Source: Aphis gossypii
Taxonomy: Eukaryota > Arthropoda > Insecta > Hemiptera > Aphididae
Direction of reading: 5' to 3'
Length of the DNA stretch: 64,000 bases
Assembly (NCBI RefSeq): GCF_020184175.1
Contig: NC_065531.1
Coordinates: forward strand, 55,201,213-55,265,212
In this document: positions 54,277-64,000 of the stretch, piece by piece
Numbering within the stretch: position 1 is the first letter of the stretch
Layout of the letters: every line of letters starts with the position of its first letter
Notes under the pieces: generated by a model
Seen by the model: only the letters and a program-made list of their open reading frames with translations
What the model was told of the DNA's origin: nothing
The model's database searches: none
Program-made: the position numbers and the translations under genes

Positions 54277-56499
54277 TAAAATACGTATATATAAAAAGCT
54301 TACTATTACCTATAACTATTAATATTAAGTGATGTCTATATAAAATATATTGTTTATTGAATTATATTAACTAATGAAATCATTATAATAATCAAACCAA
54401 CGAATAAAGAAATAACCATACTTTTTATACATAAACGTGTGCATTATCTGATTTTTAGATGATGTTTACAGACTTACATTACCTACTTATTGACCCCCTT
54501 TTTTTCAGGAGTTCTCTTTAAATGTCAAATAACATTGATACATTATTATAAATGTTTAGGTAGGGGACACACTTATTAATTAAACTGTTACCTTTCGGCT
54601 TTGACAGTTTTACACCAAAAAAAAAACGTGTAGAGGTTGTAACTCCCCAAAATTCCCCTCTTCTATATACCACTTACCTTACACAATAATATTATTTATA
54701 TGATACTGGTACTAAAAATACATAAAATAAATACAAGTATAAGTTCAAAATATTTTAACTTGTGTTGAAATTCCTAAATGTTTGTTATTACTTATTTCGG
54801 CAAACAAAATTAAAAACACGTTATAAATCGTGGGACACACATTTGTTATTCAAGGGACAGTGGGACACAGTATATTATAACAATTAACAATAATAATAAC
54901 AACAACAGCAATTCGTAATAAAAAATATATGACAGATATCTAGTTATTAAGTAATTCAATTACTTAATTTTTTTATCATTAAAATCGATATTTCTCTTTT
55001 TTTTTAAAATTAGAATTAATGATTCCAAATGGTCTTTTATTATGAACATCGGTATTTCTGTTATAAAACAGTTTTTACACGCAAATGTGTAATGTTGTAC
55101 GATAGGTACTTTTTTTATAAAAACACAAAACACTTTATTACTACTTAATTCTTCCATCACTTATTTTATAAACTACATTTTAGTTGGTAACAACATGTAA
55201 AATACGGGGTCTGGTTCAGGAGCTTAACTTTAAGGCCCTAATAACAAAATTTCAGAAGTGTCCAGACACACCTGGTATAACCCCCCGCGCATTCCAATAT
55301 TTTAGCCTTATATGAATTATAATTTATAAAAATTTGAACATTAATTATTCAATATAATATGATTTATTATAATTATTAATATTACAAATTACTAGTTGTG
55401 TAATAATATCCCATAGGATAGATTGATACATTATAAACTACTTTTATTCTATGAGGTAATACATTAAAATTGTATTAATACGATAATAAACAAGAAATAT
55501 ATTATATCAGAAGTATTAATAAATTCTTAAGTTAAACTTAGAAAAATATTTAATATATTTATAATACTTATATCAAAATATACATAGTTATTGAAGACTT
55601 TAAGAACAAAATAGTTCAATAATAAGATATCCAAATTAAAAAAAAAAACCATGGATAAAACTATCCAAATAAAATATTATTTTAATACGGAGTGTTATAA
55701 GATTAATAATTACCTATAATTCGACTTCGATGTATTAGCTGTACCTATAATATTCCAACATCAGGCAACAATTTAACAAACATAAAATAAAACGATATAT
55801 TGGTGTTCCTCAATTCGCTTGCCAATCAGCATCGGTTTGGCGCCCAAGTTTTAACTTTATTATGGAAAAATCTATGGGTAAAGTAAGAAGTTTACGTTAA
55901 AAAAGTACATAACAAATTATAAGCTATTTATGTAGTTTATTAAGATATTTTCGATTTTTCAACAAATTTGTTTAAATAACGTTTTTTTGGGGGGGGGGGG
56001 GGTTAATTCCCTATTCTAAGCCAATTAATTTTAATTTTAATTTTTAGATAGAAAGTTATAAAATATCATAATAATTAATAACATTTTTTATTTTTGATCA
56101 AATTTTTTAGTAATACTTACATTTTAAATTTGTCATCAAACAAAAAATACAACAACTACAGAATATAGTTTATAAATATTTTTTTCCAAATTACACTTAG
56201 ATAAAACTTACTAATTAAGTCGGTAAATTAACAAGATCAATTACAATAAAATGATTATATCATTTAACAGTATTAACTTTTGACAGTAACCATGATTATA
56301 AATCTAAAACAGCGTTTGTAACTGATAAATACAATTCTAAAGCTTATAAATATTATGTTATAAACAAAAAAAATACACATTTAAATAAAACTGACATAAT
56401 CTTAGTTATAAGTCACTACACATTTTATAATTCCAAATTACACACCAAGTAATTTAGTGTTAGACATAGTACGATGAATAACATACAAAAATAGGCTCT
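54277..56499. other. AT-rich DNA with a G run, no gene recognised
   Basis: A run of 14 G lies at 55989-56002. Short GC patches occur at 54545-54660 (GGGGACACAC; AACTCCCCAAAATTCCCC) and 55200-55310 (CCCCCCGCGC). A minus-strand frame (55160-54960, 66 codons) contains FACKNC with a later His, but it lacks the second His of a C2H2 finger and the usual spacing of hydrophobic residues. Confidence 0.4.
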
Positions 56500-57060
56500 G
56501 ATAACTCGCTTTGTGAACTAATTCAACTAAGATGAGCAATCGCCTATGGCGAATTATATATAGCATTTGGTACATTTTTGAAAGTGGTTTGAACTACTCT
56601 CTAAACTTTCTTGATATCTCTAAGAATAATCTCTCAAACTTTTATCAAAATCGGTCGAGTAGTTTTTGAGTCTATAAGCAACAAACATAAGGATATTACA
56701 TTTGTTAAACATTGGAAATCAAATTAATTATTATAATCTTTTTTTTAAAAAAAAATAGCAACACATGCAGATCAACTAATCAATACCATTTATTATTATT
56801 ATTATTTCAGTATTCAATATGTACAGTACACTATGCATTAACAAAGAACTATTCAATTTTCTTGAGAAAAAAGAAAATTCATAATATGTGAGCCGTCCTA
56901 AACCTATAGTAATAAAAATAATAAGCTAAAAAATTATATGAGTCTCGAAAAATCTATTAATATAACTTTTATTTGAATAGGTTCAGCAGTCTCTGACGTT
57001 AACACGTTCAAACACACAAACTCTTCAGCTTTATTAGGTATATTAGTTTAGATATATAAA
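56500..57060 (+). repeat. Dispersed-repeat relics resembling retroelement 3' tails
   Basis: Two same-orientation stretches resemble a widespread insect repeat tail. At 56646-56700 the text is CAAAATCGGTCGAGTAGTTT followed by TGAGTCTATAAGCAACAAAC. At 56982-57060 it is GGTTCAGCAGTCTCTGACG followed by ACACACAAACTCTTCAGC. A small hairpin, ATCGCCTATGGCGA, lies at about 56539. The resemblance is from general familiarity with insect repeats, so the class (RTE-like or other) is uncertain. Confidence 0.4.
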
Positions 57061-60000
57061 TATAAATATATATTTATCATATCGTATAAAATATATTCCC
57101 TCTCCGTCTTAAATATATAATGAAATGACTAAAAGAGACAACTTTAAGTGATGTTGATTTAACTAAAATAATTGATGTGAAAATAAAATCTTCAGGTTTT
57201 AACTTCAGTCATCATTAGTATGAAAGGAACTGGATAACAATATATGAACCAAAAAAATTGTTTGTCTCTAATATAGTACCTATATTTAAATAAAATCATG
57301 TCTACGGTAATTAACACGAAGAAAAATTACGGTAAAAGATGAATCTCTAAGTAACTATCATTAATAATATTTTAATACATACTGTAGATAATATGTTCAA
57401 CCAAACAATTTTATTCAGTTATTACTACAAATTTAACCACTAATGATAAAATATGTGAGAAGATAATTTTGAAATTCTCTCCATAAAATACATGATTGAA
57501 TAATATAATCTATATAAACTGTTCAAAATTATCTATCGAAAGTAAGTATACATTATTATTTTCAAATAAATGGTCATAAGAAATGTTTAACAGTATTTGT
57601 ATGCTATCTTTACATCTTATTTAATTAAGTACGAGTATATAATAAAAAATCAAATTATTATAGAATGATTTAAAATTTGGTTGGTACTTATAATAGTTAT
57701 TGTAATACTATCGGTAGTAGTATTATAGTAGTAATTTATTATGGTATTTATAATTGATAAACTTCTCCTATTATAATACTCATATAATTATAAATATGTT
57801 TAGCACAATCTTATTGTGCAAACTTATATATTATCAACATATTGTTTTTATTTTTCTCTTAATAAATAAAAATAATAACATTTACATATTTCGTTCATGC
57901 GCTAAAAATGTAATTTGTATTCGTATAGCTGATAAAATAATATATAGGTAAAGGATCTTATTTTCAGTAATAAATGTTTACTAGAATTTAAATTAAATAT
58001 TATTATTATCAATAATTATTATGTTCGAACATTTTAATAAAAAATTATACTACTTGAAATACTTCCAATTAATTCTGTTTATGATAATTTTACTCACACA
58101 TTTAATTAACTAAAATTAATTAATAACTTAGATTGATATAATTGCATGAAAAATTAAATTAATTATTAATTATTAATAAACAGTGAACCTATAAAACAAA
58201 CTGTATGTAATACATATTTATGTAAGTATGTCAATCACACCAATTGTATTGTTTGATTCTATTTCTGATCAAATAATGAGAATTCACATGTCTTACTTTG
58301 GTTAAGGCTAAATTAAATTTTTATAATTGATCTTTAAATAATTAAGTACCTACACAATTTTTGTACAGAAATCTTAAATTTTGAGAGCGTTTCCTAAAAA
58401 TTCCAAACCATTCATTTAATACTATTTTATATGAATATAAACTAATAGTTCTAAGTTTCTAACCTACTTTAAATATTGATTTTTGGTATTTAAAAGTAAC
58501 AATTCATCTGTTTTTAGTAACTTTCTCTATACAATTTTTAATTTACACTAGGTACCGTTATTACATTTAATACATTTTTATAATTATGTACTACCGAATC
58601 TGAGTTAAACAAATAAGTAATTCTCTTTAATTTTACTTAAAGTGTATCTTTTTATTTTTCATTGCATGCAATATTTAGTATTACTATTTCCAATATACCA
58701 ATTACTAATATTCAGTTAAAAAAAAATAAACTCAATTTTGTATGTAGGTTCAGTGAATACTAATTACTATTTATATATTATAATCTATATCATTTATAAA
58801 CAAAATGAGTATTAAAGTTGATACGTTAAAAATGTTAAAAATGAATACATTTAAAAAACTTATTCTAGTAACCTTTTATTTGAAACATTAATTTGAACTA
58901 TTTAAATGTGAACTTTTTTTATAATCAGATAATTTTTCACTATAAGCAAAATCAATTTGTTTTAATCATATTTCGTCAGTCTATTTTTTTCTTTTTCGGT
59001 ATATGTACCTATCTGCATTTGAAAAATTTCATAACATAGATCAGAATTGATTTTGGATGGCACTTACAAAAAATAATTTTTTTTTATTCTATTTTTCAAT
59101 AAGTATATTTTCAGAGTGGTGTAATTATTATAAATCTATAACTTCTATAACTACTAACAAATATTCAAAATATTAAAGAAATATAAATAACTGTACTTTT
59201 TATCAAACCCCGTGCTATGAATACATGGTTACTTTAACTCGTTTTTTAAAAAAAAAAATCAGATGAAAACTTAATACATAATGTTAAAGACATTTTGTAC
59301 GTAATAAAAATATATTATATTGTAAATTAATTAATAAAAACATAATATCAGCCAGTATTTAGTATTCAGTATAGCTATAGTAATTTTATGAATGACAATT
59401 TTTGAATGTAATTAAAACATAATATTAACTACAAAAGTTAAAATATATAAGTAGGTATACAATAATTTTTGTACCTATATAATACCTACCTCCAAAATAA
59501 ATATAAATTAAAATTGTATTTGTTTAAAAGAAATTTAGATATTATCTCATTTAAAACGTTCACAATTAATGTATATAATTGTATTATTTTTAGATAATTT
59601 TACTTATATTAAAATAAAGCATAGAGAAGACATATATGTAATTGGTCATTTGGAGGAAGGTCGGTCATTACTTTCCTCATATTAAACAGTAGAAAAAATA
59701 TTATACATTACTTATCCGTAAACCTATAGGCGGAAATGGGCTATTCCCCCCCCCTTCAACAACCAAATGTATTTTATGTTTTACATAATATTTTTTTTTT
59801 ATAATTATTGATAAGCTATTAAATATTGATAGTTATAATCTAAATTTGAAAACACAAATTTTTATTAGAATTTGTAAGTTCTTGTAATAAAAATTACTTT
59901 AAATTAAGAGATACAAAATAATGTATATTTAAAGCTGCTTATCCAAATGTATACGAACTATAACAAGTGGCAATAACATAACCAATTAATTCAGCCACAT

Positions 60001-60526
60001 ACCCATACATTTTAATGGAACTTTTCTGCAAAGAAGCGTATCAATACAAGCTGAGAACTTTAATGATTCAAAATCGTTTCCACTCTCTGTCCATCCCCAA
60101 TACTGAAAACAGTTGTCATATTGATAATAAAGACATTTAAAAAAATAATAAGGAAATAGTGCAATATACTTATAATTATTATTTTGTGTTATTTTTAATA
60201 CTTAAATACTTTTAATTTAATTTTTTTTTTTTTTTTAATCTCGTACAATAACAAATAATTTTAAAATAAAATAGATGTAAATAAATACATCTTTATTTAA
60301 TTATATTTAATATTCATTTATTTAATGAAATAATATTATCATATCTATTATGATTAATTAAAAATTAATATAGTGTTTTTAGATGATTATCATTTATCAG
60401 CCCCCTCCTCCTACGTCTTACAACAATTTTAAACTACTTACAACACTGTTCAAAACGTTAAAGATTGTAAACAAATATGATATTATACCTATCACCATTC
60501 ACCACTCATCAACTTGATTACGTATA
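57061..60526. other. AT-rich non-coding DNA
   Basis: No gene is seen. A C run of nine lies at 59746-59754 in GGCTATTCCCCCCCC context, possibly a transposon end like that at 60655. A T tract of about 15 lies near 60222. Confidence 0.45.
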
Positions 60527-60534
60527 TCTACACG

Positions 60535-60706
60535 CATGGGCGCCCATAAGTAAAATTTTAGAGGGAGTCAAAATAAAAAATTATCAAATGTAAAGATAAT
60601 AATTATATTATGGTAATATTTATTGAGTTACAAGTTTTTAATATTTTTTGTCCCGGGGGGGGGGGGGGCAAGTGCCCTATCTTGCCCCTCCCAATGGGCG
60701 CCCATG
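60535..60706. mobile_element. MITE with CATGGGCGCCCAT termini (172 bp), probably hAT-like
   Basis: Both ends carry CATGGGCGCCCAT/ATGGGCGCCCATG, itself nearly palindromic, and the flanks TCTACACG (60527-60534) and TCTATACG (60707-60714) form an 8-bp duplication with one mismatch. The interior is AT-rich on the left, then a run of 14 G (60655-60668), then AAGTGCCC and TTGCCCCTCCC. The 8-bp duplication argues for hAT-type mobilisation; the superfamily is otherwise uncertain because the termini do not match the usual CAGTGG form. It is non-coding. Confidence 0.8.
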
Positions 60707-60714
60707 TCTATACG

Positions 60715-61884
60715 CTCTAATACAGCCTATCTGTTTCCTTTTAAAATCAAATAAAAATTTAAAAATTATTTTAAAATATTTAAGTCATTAAAATTCAAAA
60801 TACAGTTTGTGCAACACTTATACATAATTTAAAGATAACAGTGTTTAGTAATAACATTTAAAAACAATTTATAATTAATCAAAAATAATATTATCTATAA
60901 TGGATATAATTTGGTATCATCGTTTGAATTTTAACTCGTCACAATTCAATTTTTAATTTTTTCAACAACATATTATTTTACTTTACTTTATTACATTTTC
61001 TCTAGGTACAATTTTTATAAACTAGTTAAACTTTCGTAGGTTTTTAGTTGACGAATGATAAAAAATTAGCGAAGTATTATTGTACTGTTTTTATTTATAA
61101 CGTGGAAGTAAAAAAGTTCTTTTTATTATTAAAAAATAAAATAATTTCATTACAATTTTATTTGAGTAACGAGTGAGGGAACTTTAGTATTTTATCTCCA
61201 AATAACGAATAAAGTAATTTAATTACCTTTTAAAAGTAACTTACTCCAACATTGACACACTGATAGGTAGCTTAAAATCAGTAAGCAGGTCTCTAATGCT
61301 ATTTTACTTTCTCAGATTTAAAATGAATATAAGATTTTTTAAATGCAACTATAATTAAATAATTAGTTTCAGTAATGAGCATTTGCATAACCAATATTCA
61401 TCTAACAATAATATTAAAAGAATTTTAATTCAAACAGCTTAGAAGTTAAGAATAATTGAGAAGGAATTAAATTCAAAATGATATTCAATGCAAAAAATAA
61501 TTAGAACAAATTATGACCATAATACACAGCATGTAAAAACATTTATTAACTTTTATGTAAGAACAAAATGTACATGGCCAAACGTTTCTAATAAAATACA
61601 TTTAATTTAAATTAAAAAATAATTTTTATTTTAATATATACAATATTATTCTAAAAATATAAAATTTAATTTTTACTACACAAAAAATTTAAAAAAATAT
61701 ATGTGTATTATCCCTTACTGTGAGTGAATGCATTGGTCTAATATCCATTAGGTAAGCAGCTAATATAAAATAATCAACACATCTAAATCGACATCTTAAT
61801 AAATCTTAAAAATCTAAAAAAAAAAATTAATTTCAAACCGCACTACGAATAACACAATAGTATTGAAAAAACAAACATAAAATC
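60715..61884. other. AT-rich non-coding DNA
   Basis: No open frame or repeat of note. It separates the MITE at 60535 from the CpG island at 61885. Confidence 0.45.
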
Positions 61885-62082
61885 ACGTACACACCGACAC
61901 AACGATGGTAGTCGCACGCGCGCCGGCAACGTACGAATGCGCTTTTACGCGGCAACGTGTATGATCCCCCAAAGATTTTCGAACGCGCCATCATTTTTTG
62001 TTTACTTCCATCCGCCACGGCACTGCGCCTGATCGCGTGTTTCAAATTACTCCGGCGCGCGCATTCATTACACCTACCGTTT
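61885..62082. promoter_or_regulatory. CpG-dense island, candidate promoter or first exon
   Basis: About 25 CpG dinucleotides fall within roughly 190 bases, in runs such as GCACGCGCGCCGG and CCGGCGCGCGC, against AT-rich flanks nearly without CpG. The island ends in a 15-T run at 62081. On the minus strand there is an ATG (62045) and an open frame of 70 codons. Possible splice donors there are GTAAAC and GTACGTG. It lies about 14 kb upstream of the GPCR start on the strand's 5' side, so it could be that gene's promoter and untranslated first exon. It could equally serve another gene on either strand. The base composition is seen directly; the role is inference. Confidence 0.45.
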
Positions 62083-63439
62083 TTTTTTTTTTTTTAATTG
62101 TTTCAGAATAATAATAATTGTTTAGCCGAAAAAAAAACTTATTTAATAGGTATCACATGACACATAATAAAATATTTCTTATACTAATATTATAAATACG
62201 AGAACAACTCTACCTGCAGTTACGTTTTCACGGCTAGAACCGATATTAATAAAATTTGTTACGGAGAAAACTTGAACCCTGAGAAAGGACATAAAATACC
62301 TTTTTTCAACTTACTTACTCGTGATCGCGCTAATCATGATAAAACTACTGATATACGACCGAAACCATGGGAAATTTCTAGCATACAAAATATTTTAAGT
62401 TATATAAAACAATGACAATTTAAATATTTTCAGATTGTGTCTTATTATTACATGATACCCGACAAGAAAAAATACATAAAATTTGAAAACATCAAACATT
62501 AACTGCAGTAGTGTAATACAATATATTAATATCAATTATTAAATAACATACTATGTTCGAATTGTATAACTTAATTATAACCGTAAAAAACAAATTAAAC
62601 ATTATATATTTATAACTAGTTATACGCGGAAGTAAAATACATAAACATTAACTACGAGGTATCATTAAATTATTTAATACTAATACACAATACATTTAAT
62701 TATAAAATTTTTGTATTATTATAGATACTTATAGGTATATTATTAAGGACACCGAATGCAAATTATAAAAATTACACATATTATATACATCAGAAAATGT
62801 TGCAAGAGACAGAAGTTCTAATATTATTATAAAAATTGTTATTTACTATAAATGTTTGAACTAAAATTTAGTGTTTAATTTTAAATAAAGCAATTATTAC
62901 AACTATACAATCATTTTCACTATATTTATTTCATAATAATAAACCTTTTGAGTTTTAACTTCAAAATAATAAAAAAATAGGTATACTTAATTCAAAATTA
63001 ATTTAAATCAAAATAATAAATATTCTTGATTTCCTTGATAAAGGTATAACCATTGATTATAGATAAGTTTATTTTAAAATCAATGGTATAACTTAGATAC
63101 TAAATCATTAGAGTAAACTGGGATATTTTGTTTTTACATTTTTAAACAGGTTTTATTACTAAGAGTCAATTAAATATTATAAAATGAAAAATAAATACAT
63201 ACTTAATAAAAATGATAGTCATATTTTAAATAATATGTTAAAACCTTCTAAGAATTGTATAAAAGTTTGCAAAACTAAACGTAGATATAGGTACTTCATT
63301 TTCTGATATTTAATAAATCAATATAGGTAGGTAATATTAATAACGAAAAACGTTATAATTAAGTTAAAATTATACATATGGTGCACAATTTTAAATTAAT
63401 TGAATAATATAACTGTATACAAGACAATGTAATAATAGA
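62083..63439. other. AT-rich non-coding DNA
   Basis: This lies to the right of the CpG island. I see no gene or repeat with defined ends. Confidence 0.45.
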
Positions 63440-63790
63440 GTACATTTTTGATTCTAATCAGAGCGATGATTTTACAATAATTAAGTGCCATTGTTATGAT
63501 TTTTATGTTATTATTTTTGTTTCTGTCATCACCTTTTAAACCAGAAAAATTCTACGATTTTTAAATTTATTTGAAGTCGCTGATTGTAAAGTGTATTTAG
63601 TAAATATTTTGATATTCAAAAACAAAAAATTCCAAGTACTTTTCAAAATAATAGAAAAAAAAACAAAAAAAATTAAAGAAAAAAAGGAATTTTTACATAA
63701 ATCCAGTTTTGAAATTATCGGTCATGTTTTTTTACTGTAATTTTTTATAGTGATTTTGTAATTCAAAAATTGAATAACTAATTCATAAAA
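63440..63790 (+). mobile_element. Family A repeat relic, inner end only
   Basis: GATTCTAATCAGAGCGATGA followed by TTTTACAATAA matches the inner end of copies 1 and 2. Further in, GGAATTTTTACATAAATCCAG and TTTTGAAATTATCGGTCATG match their ACGCAAAACCAGTTTTCGACC segment with many changes. The outer end is not seen before the sequence becomes unrelated, so this is a truncated and old copy. Confidence 0.5.
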
Positions 63791-64000
63791 ATCACCAAGC
63801 CATAAAATATTGAATAGGAAAACGAAAGACAGAAATAAGTAATAAATAATTTAAATTTATTTAAACCTATACCTATATTATAATCTATGATAGAAAATTT
63901 AAAACCTTAATAGGTACTAAACAATGTACCAATACCAAATACCATTTACATCAAATCAATTTAACTTTGAATATTAAATTATCATTGTAAACTGGAATCA

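Noticed and set aside
54960..55160. 66-codon minus-strand frame with FACKNC and a later His, suggesting a zinc finger
   Set aside because: The second His is missing and hydrophobic spacing does not fit C2H2 or BED fingers; likely chance.
61833..62045. 70-codon minus-strand open frame through the CpG island
   Set aside because: Arg-rich start from CpG content, then AT-rich drift to a stop, with no recognisable motif. Kept only as a possible untranslated or partial exon.
1..64000. Search for tRNA genes, CRISPR arrays and viral or bacterial genes
   Set aside because: No GGTTCRANNCC-type T-arm with a cloverleaf partner, no regularly spaced direct repeats with unique spacers, and no viral or bacterial reading frames were seen.

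Overview
The window is AT-rich eukaryotic DNA, by eye about three quarters A+T or more. It has long homopolymer and AT tracts, dispersed transposable-element relics, and only one gene I can support. That gene is an insect-type peptide GPCR. The base composition and the repeat content point to an insect, and I think most likely an aphid (Hemiptera); this is inference, and no species is claimed. I see no bacterial features, no tRNA or rRNA gene and no CRISPR array.

Gene. Two minus-strand coding exons form the 5' part of a class A receptor of the allatotropin/orexin-receptor type. Exon 1 is 48004-47718: signal peptide, glycosylated N terminus and TM1. Exon 2 is 45097-44938: TM2, first extracellular loop and start of TM3. 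They join through a 2,620-bp phase-2 GT-AG intron that rebuilds an Arg codon exactly. Exon 2 ends at a GTCAGT donor at a phase-0 boundary. I did not find exons for the rest of TM3 to TM7, so intron 2 probably runs leftward to or beyond the window start. A splice acceptor lies 15 bases before the start ATG, which implies at least one upstream 5'-UTR exon. A very CpG-dense stretch at about 61.89-62.08 kb is a candidate for that promoter or exon.

Mobile and repeat DNA. One non-coding family ('family A') has at least five copies or relics, at 19.70-21.06, 25.98-27.68, 35.9-36.8, 46.2-47.2 and 63.44-63.79 kb. The first two lie in inverted orientation 4.9 kb apart. The second contains nearly 550-bp internal repeat units, two of which share a long identical core. 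Three hAT-like MITEs have clear termini and 8-bp target-site duplications: 10354-10585, 30462-30628 and 60535-60706. A foldback element at 53149-54276 has a long hairpin interrupted on one arm by about 510 bp. A frameshifted 3' end of a Jockey-like LINE lies at 29292-28925 on the minus strand. A further dispersed-repeat relic lies at 56.5-57.06 kb.

Other structure. There are two CpG-rich islands (10.78-11.68 kb and 61.89-62.08 kb) that could be promoters or 5' exons, a GC-rich hairpin patch at 16.68-16.86 kb, an islet with two ATTGG motifs at 19.12-19.33 kb, and several short perfect hairpins. The remaining sequence looks like intron or intergenic DNA, and the short open frames in it look like chance.
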